A stretch of DNA of 64,000 nt from an uncultured Ectothiorhodospiraceae bacterium (GCA_913055615.1 CAJXKK010000012.1:1-64000); one strand, 5' to 3'; shown: positions 9,554 through 18,708, counted from the first letter of the stretch. Program-made: numbers and translations. The notes: generated by a model not told the origin, from the sequence alone.

Positions 9554-9679
9554 GGCTCCATTCGAAAGGCCTCCCGGCGGCACCTGCGCGCGCCGGGCCG
9601 TTGCGGCTACACTGGCGATGAACCGTGTGCCCTGCGAACACCGGTGGACCCGGCCGCGATGGGCCTTTCGAATGGAGCC
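9554..9679. repeat. Perfect 18-bp inverted repeat bracketing the XRE-cupin leader
   Basis: The arm at 9554-9571 (GGCTCCATTCGAAAGGCC) is the exact reverse complement of 9662-9679, with 90 bp between. Each arm contains a TTCGAA palindrome. The right arm includes the GGAG that would serve as ribosome binding site for the regulator gene starting at 9683. It could be an RNA structure masking translation, paired regulator sites, or the ends of a small relic element. A CGCCGGC/GCCGGCG hairpin at 9522-9551 lies just before the left arm. Confidence 0.8.
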
Positions 9680-9682
9680 TGC

Positions 9683-10303
9683 ATGAACGAGCGAGCGGCA
9701 ACCGCATCCGATTACCCGATCGACGAGCTTGGCGGTCGCCTGCGCAACGTGCGCCGTGCGCGGCGCCTGACGCTGGCGGAACTCGCCGAGCGCAGCGGGG
9801 TGTCGCGCTCCATGCTCTCGGAGATAGAACGGGGTTCGGTGAATCCCACGATCGGAGTGCTCTGGAATCTCACGTTCGCGCTCGGCATCGAGCTGACCGA
9901 GCTGTTGAGCAACGCCTCGGTGGCCGAGGGCGGTTCGAGCGTCATCGAGCACGTCAAGAGCTATTCCACGCCGGTGATGACCAGTCGCGACGGCACCTGC
10001 ACGCTGCGCATCCTGAGCCCGGCACGCACGCTGCTGCCGATCGAGTGGTATGAGATGCGCTTCAGCCCGGGTGGCTGCTTCGATACCTCGCCGTACCCGC
10101 CTGGCACCTACCTGCACCTGACGGTCGCCAGCGGCCCGATCACGCTGCACGCCGGCGGACGCACCGTGCAGGTGGAGGACGGGGACACGGTGCGCTTCCC
10201 GGGGGATCAGGATATCCGCGTCGAATCGCCGCCGGACGTGTCGGCCGTTGCCTGGCTCGTGGTCGGGCTGCCGGAATCCTACGATGGGCGCCAGCGCGGC
10301 TGA
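9683..10303 (+). CDS. XRE-family regulator with C-terminal cupin domain
   Basis: 206 residues from ATG 9683; GGAG at 9674-9677 sets this start. An N-terminal HTH (LRNVRRARRLTLAELAERSGVSRSM) is followed by a linker and a cupin sensor domain (TYLHLTVASGPITLHAGG, DGDTVRFPGD). This class usually senses a small amine or amino acid. It lies just upstream of kbl-tdh-mttB-dimethylglycine dehydrogenase, and two similar palindromic sites lie before kbl, making it the likely regulator of that operon. Its own leader carries an 18-bp inverted repeat. Confidence 0.9.
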   Translation: MNERAATASDYPIDELGGRLRNVRRARRLTLAELAERSGVSRSMLSEIERGSVNPTIGVLWNLTFALGIELTELLSNASVAEGGSSVIEHVKSYSTPVMTSRDGTCTLRILSPARTLLPIEWYEMRFSPGGCFDTSPYPPGTYLHLTVASGPITLHAGGRTVQVEDGDTVRFPGDQDIRVESPPDVSAVAWLVVGLPESYDGRQRG

Positions 10304-10332
10304 TCGCGCCGCCAACGCGGTTGACAGGTTGG

Positions 10333-10365
10333 TCGGTATATTGGAACCTCGTCCGATATATCGGA
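10333..10365 (+). promoter_or_regulatory. Twin operator-like sites upstream of kbl
   Basis: CCGATATATCGG (10353-10364) is a perfect 12-bp palindrome. A related sequence TCGGTATATTGGA lies exactly 20 bp upstream (10333-10345), matching the second site at 10 of 13 positions. TTGACA at 10321-10326 looks like a -35 element, though I cannot fix the -10. Two sites two helical turns apart suggest a dimer pair of the XRE-cupin regulator encoded just upstream. Binding is inferred. Confidence 0.45.
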
Positions 10366-10381
10366 TTCCCGGGGTGAAACC

Positions 10382-11599
10382 ATGTCCGCCGCCCTCATCG
10401 ACGACACCTCGCAGGCCTTGGCCGGGCTCGAGGCCGAGGGTCTGGGCAAGCACGAGCGGGCGCTCGTCGGGCCGCAGTCGACCGAGGTTCGTGTGGCCGA
10501 CGACGGCGAGGTGCGCTCGTTCATCAATCTCTGCGCGAACAACTACCTCGGCCTGGCCGATGACGCGCGGCTGATTGCCGCGGCGAAGGAAGGCCTCGAC
10601 AGCCATGGCCTCGGCATGGCGTCGGTGCGCTTTATCTGCGGCACGCAGGACCTGCACCGCGCGCTCGAGCGGCGCGTGGCCGACTTCCTCGGCACTGAGG
10701 ACGCGATCCTCTACTCGTCCTGCTTCGATGCCAACGCGGGCTTCTTCGAGGCCATCCTCGGCCCCGAGGACGCGATCATCTCCGACCAGCTCAACCATGC
10801 CTGCATCATCGACGGCATCCGGCTGTGCAAGGCGCGGCGCCTGCGCTACGCGAACGGCGACATGGCCGAGCTCGAGCAGCGGCTGCAGGAGGCGGGTGAT
10901 GCGCGCCACCGCATCGTCGTCACCGATGGCGTGTTCTCGATGGACGGCATCGTCGCGGATCTGCCCGCCATCTGCGAGCTGGCCGAGCGGTATGACGCGC
11001 TGGTCATGGTCGACGACAGCCACGCCGTCGGTTTCCTGGGGGCGCGCGGTGCCGGTACGCCCGATTACAAGGGCGTCGAGGGGCGGGTGCAGATCCTCAC
11101 CGGCACCTTCGGCAAGGCGCTCGGCGGGGCCTCCGGCGGTTATGTGGCCGGCCCGGCGCCGATCGTGCAGATGCTGCGCCAGAAATCACGGCCTTACCTG
11201 TTCTCCAACGCGCTCGCGCCGCCGATCTGCGCGGCCACGCTGGCGGCGTTCGACGTCGTCGAATCGGACGAGGCCCCGCGCCGCGCGCTCGAGGGGAATG
11301 CCCGCTACTTCCGTGAGGGTCTGGTCGCCGCGGGTTTCGAACTCGTGCCGGGCGAGCACCCGATCATCCCCGTGATGACGCGCGACCCGCATCTGGCCAA
11401 GGCGCTGGCCAGCGGGCTGGCGCGCGAAGGGATCCACGTAACGGCCTTCTCCTACCCGGTGGTGCCGCGCGGGCAGGACCGGGTGCGCACGCAGTTGTCC
11501 GCCGCGCACACCACCGGGCAACTCGATTGCGCGCTTGCCGCGTTCGAGCGGGTAGGCCGCGAGATCGGCCTGCTCGACGGCAACGGGTGGGCCGCGTGA
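10382..11599 (+). CDS. kbl: Glycine C-acetyltransferase (2-amino-3-ketobutyrate CoA ligase)
   Basis: 405 residues, PLP-dependent alpha-oxoamine synthase. CANNYLGL, the active-site stretch DDSHAVGF and the PLP lysine K245 in [10 protein letters not shown] are all present, and length matches E. coli Kbl (398). It cleaves 2-amino-3-oxobutyrate with CoA to glycine and acetyl-CoA, or runs in reverse. The stop overlaps the tdh start, so the two are translationally coupled. In this operon with mttB and a dimethylglycine dehydrogenase it may handle glycine released from betaine. Confidence 0.95.
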   Translation: MSAALIDDTSQALAGLEAEGLGKHERALVGPQSTEVRVADDGEVRSFINLCANNYLGLADDARLIAAAKEGLDSHGLGMASVRFICGTQDLHRALERRVADFLGTEDAILYSSCFDANAGFFEAILGPEDAIISDQLNHACIIDGIRLCKARRLRYANGDMAELEQRLQEAGDARHRIVVTDGVFSMDGIVADLPAICELAERYDALVMVDDSHAVGFLGARGAGTPDYKGVEGRVQILTGTFGKALGGASGGYVAGPAPIVQMLRQKSRPYLFSNALAPPICAATLAAFDVVESDEAPRRALEGNARYFREGLVAAGFELVPGEHPIIPVMTRDPHLAKALASGLAREGIHVTAFSYPVVPRGQDRVRTQLSAAHTTGQLDCALAAFERVGREIGLLDGNGWAA

Positions 11600-12627
11600 T
11601 GAGGGCGCTGGTCAAGCGCAAGGCCGAACCCGGCCTCTGGATGGAGGAAACGGAGGCCCCGGTGCCGGGGCCGCGCGATGTGCTGATCCGCGTCACGCAC
11701 GCTTCGATCTGTGGCACCGACCTGCACATCCATCAGTGGGACGACTGGGCGGCCGCGACCGTGCCGGTGCCGATGGTGGTCGGCCACGAATACGTCGGCG
11801 TGGTGGAGGCGGTCGGCGACGAGGTCGAGGGCGTCGGCCCCGGCGAGCGCGTCTCCGGCGAGGGCCACATCGTCTGCGGTAACTGCCGCAACTGCCGTGC
11901 GGGCCGCGAGCACCTGTGCCGCGCCACGGTGGGCGTGGGCGTGCAGCGTCCGGGTGCTTTTGCCGACTACGTGGTGATCCCCGAACACAACGTGTGCAGC
12001 GTGCCCGACGGCATCCCCGACGAGATCGGCGCGATCCTGGATCCGCTCGGCAACGCCGTGCACACCGCGCTGTCGTTCGATCTGGTAGGCGAGGACGTGC
12101 TCATCACCGGCGCCGGGCCGATCGGCCTGATGGCCGCGGCCGTCGCGCGCCACGTCGGCGGGCGCCACGTCGTCATTACCGACATCAACGACCGGCGCCT
12201 GGAACTGGCGACGGCCATGGGCGCGAGCCGCGCGGTGAACGTCACGCGCGAGCGCCTCGACGACGTCGCCAGCGAACTCGACATGAAGGAGGGCTTCGAC
12301 GTCGGCCTCGAGATGTCCGGCAGCGCGGCGGCGCTCAACGACATGATCGAGGCGGTCACGCACGGCGCGAAGATCGGCTTACTGGGCGTCTACCCGGGGC
12401 CGGTGGAGGTCCAGCTGAACCGCGCGATATTCAAGGCGCTGGTGCTCAAGGGCATCTACGGGCGCGAGATGTTCGACACCTGGCACAAGATGTTCTCGAT
12501 GCTGCAGAGCGGCCTCGACGTGCGCCCGGTGATCACGCATCACGTGCCCTTCGACGAGTACGAGCGCGGGTTCGCCGCGCTCGCCAATGGCGAGGCCTCG
12601 AAGGTCGTCTTCGACCTCGGCTCCTGA
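11599..12627 (+). CDS. tdh: L-threonine 3-dehydrogenase
   Basis: 342 residues, the family length. It is a medium-chain zinc dehydrogenase with catalytic-zinc residues C38, H63 and E64 (VVGHE) and structural zinc cysteines C93, C96, C99 and C107. The NAD fold [16 protein letters not shown] is intact. It oxidises threonine to 2-amino-3-oxobutyrate, the substrate of Kbl, whose gene it overlaps by one base. The pairing makes the assignment secure. The direction of the pathway here is open. Confidence 0.95.
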   Translation: MRALVKRKAEPGLWMEETEAPVPGPRDVLIRVTHASICGTDLHIHQWDDWAAATVPVPMVVGHEYVGVVEAVGDEVEGVGPGERVSGEGHIVCGNCRNCRAGREHLCRATVGVGVQRPGAFADYVVIPEHNVCSVPDGIPDEIGAILDPLGNAVHTALSFDLVGEDVLITGAGPIGLMAAAVARHVGGRHVVITDINDRRLELATAMGASRAVNVTRERLDDVASELDMKEGFDVGLEMSGSAAALNDMIEAVTHGAKIGLLGVYPGPVEVQLNRAIFKALVLKGIYGREMFDTWHKMFSMLQSGLDVRPVITHHVPFDEYERGFAALANGEASKVVFDLGS

Positions 12628-12658
12628 CAACAACCCAGACTCCGAAACGGGAGGAACC

Positions 12659-14218
12659 ATGGCACGTGCCCGAGGTGGCCGCGCCGCTCGCCGCGCCGAG
12701 CGCGCGGAGAGCGATGCCGACGACGGGACATCGGTCGTCCAGCAATCCCGCTGGGGACAGCTGCGCTACACCGACCCGCCGACCGAACCCCTGGATCGCG
12801 AGGGCGTGGAGCGCGTGCACGGCGCGGCCATGGAGATCCTCGAGGATATCGGCATCGATTTCCTGCACGAGGACGCGCGGCGCCTGCTCGCCGAGGCCGG
12901 CTGCAGCGTCGATGCCGACGGGCCCACGGTGCGTATGGGGCGCGACTTCGTCATGGAGATGGTCGCTCGCGCGCCGTCGTCGTTCACCATCACGCCCCGC
13001 AATCCCGATCACGCGATCACGATCGGTGACGGCATGGCCGCCTTCGGCACAGTGGCGAGCGCGCCGAACGTGAGCGACCTGGCCGGTGGCCGGCGCACCG
13101 GCAACCACGCCGACTATCAGACACTGCTCAAGCTCGCGCAGTCGTTCAACTGCATCCACTTCGTCAGCGGCTACCCCGTCGAACCCGTGGATCTGCATGC
13201 CTCGACACGCCACCTGGATGCGCTCGCTGATGCGCTGACGCTCAGCGACAAGGTCATCCAGCCGTACTCGCTAGGCAGCGAGCGTATCGAGGACGGTATG
13301 GAGATGGTGCGCCTCGCCGGTGGCCTGACGCACGAGGAATTCGAGGCCAGCCCGCGCACGTTCACCAACATCAACTCCTCCTCGCCGCTCAAACACGACT
13401 GGCCGATGCTTGACGGTGCGATGCGCATGGCCCGCCGCGGCCAGGCGGTGCTGGTCGCGCCGTTCACGCTGGCCGGTGCGATGGCGCCGATCACGCTGGC
13501 CGGTGCGATCGCACAGCAGACCGCCGAGGCGCTGGCGGCGGTCGCGCTCCTGCAGTACATCCGCCCGGGCGCGCCCTGCGTCTACGGCGCGTTCACCTCA
13601 AACGTCGACATGCAGAGCGGGGCGCCGGCGTTCGGCACGCCGGAGTACATGCGCGCGATGCAGATGTCGGGGCAAATGTCACGGCGATACGGCCTGCCGC
13701 TGCGCTCATCGAACGCCAATGCGTCCAACGCGCCCGACGCGCAGGCCACCTGGGAGAGTTCCAACTCGCTGTTCGGGGCGCTCTCCGGGCATGCGGCGAT
13801 GGTGTTCCATGCGGCCGGCTGGCTCGAGGGCGGGCTGACGGCGAGCCTCGAGAAGTTCGTCATCGACTGCGAACTGCTCCAGCACTGGACCCATTACCAC
13901 CAGCCGGTGCCGACCGGGCCGGAGGACCTCGCCCTGGATGCGATCCGCGAGGTGGGCCCGAACGGGCACTTCCTCGGCAGCGAACACACGCAGGCGCGCT
14001 TCCGCAACGCCTTCTACAGCCCGTTTCTCTCGGACTGGCGCAACTATGAGGCCTGGGAACAGGCTGGGGCCGAGACCACGGAGCAGCGGGCCCACCGCGT
14101 CTGGCAGGATGTGGTCGCGGGCTACATGCCGCCGCCGATGGACGCGGGCGCGAGCGAGGCGCTGTACGCCTTCGTCGAACGGCGCCGATCCGAGGGCGGG
14201 GCGCCCACCGATTTCTGA
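12659..14218 (+). CDS. MttB-superfamily (trimethylamine methyltransferase family) protein, non-pyrrolysine
   Basis: 519 residues from ATG 12659, preceded by GGGAGG. It starts with an Arg-rich tail (GGRAARRAERA) like its paralogue at 27385. The rest is an MttB TIM-barrel methyltransferase without any in-frame amber codon, so it is of the MtgB type rather than the pyrrolysine type. Such enzymes move a methyl group from a quaternary amine such as glycine betaine to a corrinoid protein. It lies 31 bp after tdh and 54 bp before a dimethylglycine-dehydrogenase-like gene, which suggests glycine betaine -> dimethylglycine. No corrinoid protein gene is nearby. Substrate inferred. Confidence 0.85.
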   Translation: MARARGGRAARRAERAESDADDGTSVVQQSRWGQLRYTDPPTEPLDREGVERVHGAAMEILEDIGIDFLHEDARRLLAEAGCSVDADGPTVRMGRDFVMEMVARAPSSFTITPRNPDHAITIGDGMAAFGTVASAPNVSDLAGGRRTGNHADYQTLLKLAQSFNCIHFVSGYPVEPVDLHASTRHLDALADALTLSDKVIQPYSLGSERIEDGMEMVRLAGGLTHEEFEASPRTFTNINSSSPLKHDWPMLDGAMRMARRGQAVLVAPFTLAGAMAPITLAGAIAQQTAEALAAVALLQYIRPGAPCVYGAFTSNVDMQSGAPAFGTPEYMRAMQMSGQMSRRYGLPLRSSNANASNAPDAQATWESSNSLFGALSGHAAMVFHAAGWLEGGLTASLEKFVIDCELLQHWTHYHQPVPTGPEDLALDAIREVGPNGHFLGSEHTQARFRNAFYSPFLSDWRNYEAWEQAGAETTEQRAHRVWQDVVAGYMPPPMDAGASEALYAFVERRRSEGGAPTDF

Positions 14219-14272
14219 CTCCCCGGGCGCGGGACACGAACCCGACCGGCACCGACACGACAAGGGGATGGC

Positions 14273-16681
14273 ATGAACGGCAACACGCGGGTCGCCGTGA
14301 TCGGCGGCGGTATCGTCGGCGCGAGCGTGCTCTACCACCTCGCCCGGCTCGGCTGGACGGATGCCACGCTGATCGAGCGCAAGCAACTCACGGCGGGCTC
14401 GACCTGGCATGCGGCGGCCAACTTCCACACGATCAACGCCGATCCGAACCTGGCCGCGCTGCAGGCCTACACGATCGAGCTCTATGACCAGTTGGACCGC
14501 GAGTCGGAGCAGGCGATCGGGTTGCACCGCACCGGTGGCGTAAACATGGCCGCTACGCCCGAGCGCTGGGCCTTTCTGCAGGCCGAGTGGGCGCGCCACC
14601 GCGTGCTCGGCATCCGCTCGGAGCTGGTCACGCCGGAGCAGATACGCGAACTCTGCCCGATCGCCGATACGTCCAACATCTACGGCGGCCTGTACGACCC
14701 GGACGAAGGCCATCTCGACCCGTACGGCGTGACCCAGGCGCTGGCGAAGGGGGCAACGGCCGAGGGCGCGCAGGTTCTGCGCAACACCTGCGTCAACGAC
14801 CTGCAGCAGCACGCCGATGGCAGCTGGGACGTGGTCACCGATCACGGCACGATCCACGCCGAGCACGTGGTCAACGCCGCCGGTCTCTGGGCGCGCGAGG
14901 TCGGCCGCATGGCCGGCGTGCAACTGCCGCTGGTGCCGATGGAGCACCACTACCTGATCACCGACACCATCCCGTCGCTCGCCGCGCGCGAGGGCGAGAT
15001 CTCGATCTGCGTCGACCTCGACGGCGAGATGTACCTGCGCCAGGAACACGACGGCGTGCTGCTCGGCGTCTACGAGAAGAACGCCACGCCGTGGGCCGCC
15101 GACGGCACGCCCTGGGACTTCGGCGAGAGTGACCTGCTGCCGGCCGACCTCGACCGCATCTCCGATGCGCTGGAGACCGGTTTCAAGCGCTTCCCCGAGG
15201 TCGAGGCCGCGGGCATCAAGCGCATGGTGAACGGGCCGTTCACGTTCACGCCGGACGGCAATCCGCTGGTCGGCCCGGTGCGCGGTGTTCGCAACTTCTG
15301 GTCCGCCTGCGGCGTGATGGCCGGCTTCTCGCAGAGCGGCGGCGTGGGCCTCGCGCTCGCGCAGTGGATCGTGAACGGCGAGCCGGAGGGTGATCTGTTT
15401 GCGATGGACGTCGCGCGCTTCGGCGAATTCGCCACGCCGAGCTACACCATCGACCGCGCCCGCGAGTTCTACGCCCGCCGCTTCCAGCTCGCCTACCCGA
15501 ACGAGGTGTGGCCGGCGGGGCGGCCGATGAAGACCTCGCCGATCCACGACCGTTTCGTCGAGCGCAACGCGGTGTTCGGCGTCGGCTACGCGCTGGAGCA
15601 CCCGCTGTACTTCGCCCCGGCGGGCGAGGAGCCGGTCGAGATGCCGACTTTCCATCGCTCGAACGCTTTCCCTGCGGTCGCTGCCGAATGCAGGGCCGTG
15701 CGCGAGGCGGCCGGGCTGTTCGAGATCTCGACCTTCGCCAAGTACGAGATCACCGGGCCCGACGCACGGGCCTGGCTCGATCGCGTCCTCGCCTGCCGCC
15801 TGCCGCCACCCGGTCGCGCGCGGCTGGCGCCGATGCTCCACCACAACGGCCGCCTGGCGGGTGACCTGACCGTGATGTGCATGGACGAGGAGCACTTCCG
15901 GATCTTCGGTTCCGGGTTCCTGCAGGAGTGGCACATGCGCTGGTTCGAGAACCAGCTTGGCGAAGAGCGCGTAAACGTGCGCAATGTCTCCGAAGAACTG
16001 CTCGGCTTCTCGCTCGCCGGCCCGCGTTCGCGGGCGATCCTCGAATCGCTGGTGGGCGGATCGGTGGAACTGCCGTTCATGGGTGTCCGCACGCTCGACG
16101 TGGGCGGCGTGCCGGCAACCGTCGCGCGCCTGTCGGTCACCGGCGAACACGGCTACGAGATCTACGTGCCCGCAGCCTACCAGCGCACGCTGTACGATCG
16201 TCTGCACGCCGCCGGCGATGGCGAGGGGCTGCGCGACTTCGGCATGTACGCACTCAACAGCCTGCGCCTGGAGAAGGGTTTCGGCATCTGGTCGCGCGAG
16301 TTCAGCCCCGACTTCACGCCGCGCATGACCGGCATGGATCGTTTCATCGCATACGATAAGGGCGAGTTCATCGGTCGCGAGGCGGCACTGGCCGACCGCG
16401 ACAGGGCGCCCGAACAGCGACTGGTCTCACTCGCCATCGACACGGAGGATGCCGATGCCATCGGCTACGAGCCGATCTGGCTCGGCGACCGCCGCATCGG
16501 CTACACCACTTCCGGCGCCTACGGCCACGCCGTCGAGCAAAGCCTCGCGATGGGCTACGTCGACCACGACATCACCGCCGACCAGGACGGCCTCGAGGTC
16601 CATATTCTGGGCGAGCGCCGCCCGGCCACCATGCTTGCCGGGGCCGCCTACGATCCGAAGGGCGAGCGCATGCGGGGATGA
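14273..16681 (+). CDS. FAD- and folate-dependent dimethylglycine/sarcosine dehydrogenase (GcvT-fused)
   Basis: 802 residues. An N-terminal DAO-type FAD domain begins with VAVIGGGIVGASVLYHLARLG. LTAGSTWHAA carries the histidine that binds FAD covalently in mammalian dimethylglycine dehydrogenase. The C-terminal half (from about 430) is a GcvT-like folate domain that captures formaldehyde as methylene-THF. The preceding MttB-family gene would supply dimethylglycine. The GAAGGGG-type site upstream (AAGGGGATGGC) supports the start. Dimethylglycine is favoured; sarcosine is possible but is served by soxBDAG at 20617. Confidence 0.87.
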   Translation: MNGNTRVAVIGGGIVGASVLYHLARLGWTDATLIERKQLTAGSTWHAAANFHTINADPNLAALQAYTIELYDQLDRESEQAIGLHRTGGVNMAATPERWAFLQAEWARHRVLGIRSELVTPEQIRELCPIADTSNIYGGLYDPDEGHLDPYGVTQALAKGATAEGAQVLRNTCVNDLQQHADGSWDVVTDHGTIHAEHVVNAAGLWAREVGRMAGVQLPLVPMEHHYLITDTIPSLAAREGEISICVDLDGEMYLRQEHDGVLLGVYEKNATPWAADGTPWDFGESDLLPADLDRISDALETGFKRFPEVEAAGIKRMVNGPFTFTPDGNPLVGPVRGVRNFWSACGVMAGFSQSGGVGLALAQWIVNGEPEGDLFAMDVARFGEFATPSYTIDRAREFYARRFQLAYPNEVWPAGRPMKTSPIHDRFVERNAVFGVGYALEHPLYFAPAGEEPVEMPTFHRSNAFPAVAAECRAVREAAGLFEISTFAKYEITGPDARAWLDRVLACRLPPPGRARLAPMLHHNGRLAGDLTVMCMDEEHFRIFGSGFLQEWHMRWFENQLGEERVNVRNVSEELLGFSLAGPRSRAILESLVGGSVELPFMGVRTLDVGGVPATVARLSVTGEHGYEIYVPAAYQRTLYDRLHAAGDGEGLRDFGMYALNSLRLEKGFGIWSREFSPDFTPRMTGMDRFIAYDKGEFIGREAALADRDRAPEQRLVSLAIDTEDADAIGYEPIWLGDRRIGYTTSGAYGHAVEQSLAMGYVDHDITADQDGLEVHILGERRPATMLAGAAYDPKGERMRG

Positions 16682-16751
16682 TCCGCTCGCCCGGGGTCGC
16701 CGTGGTCGCGCGAATCGTCCTCGACCGCGATCGGCAGACCCGTGATCGCCG

Positions 16752-17660
16752 TCACGCAGCTGCCGACGCGACCATGTCCCGCAGCAACGCCTCCAGGTCA
16801 TCGCCCGCCGGATGCTGAAAGCTGGGGGATCGATGGAGCTCCAGCTCGGTGGAAGGCAAGGATGGCAGTCCGTCGTGCTCGTCGAGCACGTGCCAGGATG
16901 CCGGCAGGGTGCGGCGGTCGGTGACCGTGACCGCGCTCCCCTGGTCCACGGTTACCCGTAACCCGGTCGGGCTCTGACTGGTGTATTCCAGGGTCCATGT
17001 GCGTGCGGTGCGCGCCAGTGCATCCAGCGCGCGCCGTCGGTAGGGACAACCTTCCGGGAACAGCGCGAGCGGCAGCGCACCCTCGGCCTCTGGGCGGAAG
17101 TCGCGATGGGCCGCCCAGACCAGCGTCTCGGTGGCGACGACCTCCCCGGTCGGGCGCGGCTCGTGACACACACTCAGCACCAGATCGAGTTGGCCCTCGC
17201 CGAGCGCTTCCAGCAGCTCGCGTGACATGCGGCAGTGGATGTGCAGGCGTACGCCGGGGTGCAGCCGGGCGAATCGCTGCAGCAGGGCCGGCAACCAGGC
17301 CTCTGCGTAGTTCTCCGGCACGCCGAGGCGGATCACGCCCCCGCTACCGGTCCCGAGCACACTCACCGCTTCGCGCTGCAGCTGCAGGATGCGCCGCGCG
17401 TACACTAGAAAGGTTTCACCATCACGGGTCAGCGCCACCCTCCGACTGGTCCGCTGGAGCAGCCGGGTGTCCAGACGTTGTTCGAGGGTGCGCAGGCGCG
17501 CGCTGATGGTCGACTGCGTCTTGTGGAGTTGCCGCGCCGCCGCCGTGAAGCTGTCGTTCTCGACCACGGCCACGAATGCGCTCAGCAGTTCGCTATCAAG
17601 CAGCGGGGCGGCAGAGCTATCGGTACTGTCGATGGATTCCATCAGAACAAATCGTTTCAT
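16752..17660 (-). CDS. LysR-family transcriptional regulator
   Basis: 302 residues from the ATG at 17658-17660; ATG 17642 is an alternative and no strong ribosome site decides. The HTH lies at about 20-80 (DSFTAAARQLHKTQSTISARL), followed by a LysR effector domain. It is divergent from the 2-oxoglutarate oxygenase at 17768. The palindrome CATCAATTGATG covers the first start codon. It resembles the regulator at 36316 in the effector domain (the IRLGVPENYAE / LRIGIPEDYAP stretch). Confidence 0.88.
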   Translation of the reverse strand: MKRFVLMESIDSTDSSAAPLLDSELLSAFVAVVENDSFTAAARQLHKTQSTISARLRTLEQRLDTRLLQRTSRRVALTRDGETFLVYARRILQLQREAVSVLGTGSGGVIRLGVPENYAEAWLPALLQRFARLHPGVRLHIHCRMSRELLEALGEGQLDLVLSVCHEPRPTGEVVATETLVWAAHRDFRPEAEGALPLALFPEGCPYRRRALDALARTARTWTLEYTSQSPTGLRVTVDQGSAVTVTDRRTLPASWHVLDEHDGLPSLPSTELELHRSPSFQHPAGDDLEALLRDMVASAAA

Positions 17661-17669
17661 CAATTGATG
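17658..17669. promoter_or_regulatory. Palindrome CATCAATTGATG at the LysR start
   Basis: A perfect 12-bp palindrome overlaps the first ATG of the LysR gene and lies about 100 bp before the oxygenase gene. It could be an autoregulatory LysR site. If so, the downstream ATG at 17642 would be the better start. Confidence 0.3.
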
Positions 17670-17767
17670 GGCGGCCTCTACTATGCCTTCCCGGCGGGCC
17701 GGAGCAAAGCGGCGCCCGCGCCGCGAAAGCCGACCCGCACCGTTTCGTAAACACGCTGGGAGGAACC

Positions 17768-18658
17768 ATGTTGACCGCAGACAAGCTCGCCGACGCCGAG
17801 CGGATGGATCTGTCCGACTTTGTTGATACCGCGCGCTACCCGCTCCATGACCCTGAAAGTGACACGCTGGGCGCGGTCATCGAGGAGGCCCGCGCCGACC
17901 TCGATCGCGAGGGCTGTGCGGTGTTGCGGGGTTTCATGCGCCCGGAGGTCCTCGAGCAGGCGCGTCGCGAGAGCATGGATCTGGCCGACAGGAGCTTCTA
18001 CAACACGGCCGACGTGAACGCGTACTTCACGGCGGACGATCCCTCGCTGCCGGAGAGCGACCCGCGTCGGATGTTCATGCGCCGCACCAGCGGTTTCGTG
18101 ACCCGCGATCTTATTACCGCGGATACGCTGATCCATCGCCTGTACGTATCGACGGCGATGAAGTCGCTCGTTGCCCGGTGCCTCGGGGAAGATGCCATCT
18201 ACGAATATGCCGACCCGTTCGCGGGGCTGGTACTCAATGTCCTGCCCGACGGCACCGAGCAGCCGTGGCACTACGACACGAACGAATTCATCGTCACGAT
18301 GATGACCCAGCAGCCGGAGACGGGCGGCGTTTTCGAGTACTGCCCGAACATCCGCACGCCGGGAGACGAGAATCACGCCGGTGTTGGTGGCGTTATCCGC
18401 GGTGAGGACCGCACGCCCGTCAAGCAACTCGCGCTGCGCCCGGGTGACCTGCAACTCTTCAAGGGCCGCTTCAGTCTGCACCGGATCACGCAGGTGAGCG
18501 GTGAAACGCCGCGCCTGACGGCGATCTTCGCCTATTCGCAGGAACCCGACATGGTCGGTCGCCTCGAGCGCACGCGCCAGCTCTACGGGCGTGTCTCGGA
18601 AAAGCATATCCAGGCCGAGACGCGGCGTGTCGAGCGCCACGACGCCCTGATCGACTGA
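17768..18658 (+). CDS. 2-oxoglutarate/Fe(II)-dependent oxygenase (ArpA/HalD-like family)
   Basis: 296 residues from ATG 17768, preceded by GGGAGG. The facial triad is visible as H168-x-D170 (WHYDTNEF) and H238 (FSLHRIT), with R249 as candidate 2-oxoglutarate ligand. Because Asp rather than Gly or Ala is at the second triad position, a hydroxylase or demethylase is expected, not a halogenase. It sits between a LysR regulator and the second M24 enzyme, upstream of soxBDAG, so a methylated amine or betaine is a plausible substrate. Substrate unassigned. Confidence 0.8.
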   Translation: MLTADKLADAERMDLSDFVDTARYPLHDPESDTLGAVIEEARADLDREGCAVLRGFMRPEVLEQARRESMDLADRSFYNTADVNAYFTADDPSLPESDPRRMFMRRTSGFVTRDLITADTLIHRLYVSTAMKSLVARCLGEDAIYEYADPFAGLVLNVLPDGTEQPWHYDTNEFIVTMMTQQPETGGVFEYCPNIRTPGDENHAGVGGVIRGEDRTPVKQLALRPGDLQLFKGRFSLHRITQVSGETPRLTAIFAYSQEPDMVGRLERTRQLYGRVSEKHIQAETRRVERHDALID

Positions 18659-18665
18659 GCTCCCG

Positions 18666-18708
18666 TTCCCGCCCGGCGTACGCGTGGCGATCGCCGGGCG
18701 GCACGGGA
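18666..18708 (+). terminator. Strong GC hairpin after the oxygenase gene
   Basis: TTCCCG plus CCCGGCG (18666-18678) pairs with CGCCGGG (18692-18698) and, after a small bulge, CGGGAA (18703-18708). There is no T-run, so it may act as a 3' RNA-stabilising or weak termination structure between the oxygenase and M24 genes. Confidence 0.4.

Noticed and set aside
13706-16207. 833-residue minus-strand frame opposite the MttB and dimethylglycine dehydrogenase genes
   Set aside because: It runs antisense over two real genes, is very rich in Arg, Ala, Gly and His, and has no domain.
17768-18658. Fe/2-oxoglutarate halogenase
   Set aside because: Halogenases replace the triad Asp by Gly or Ala; this protein keeps HYD (H168, D170), so a hydroxylase or demethylase is more likely.
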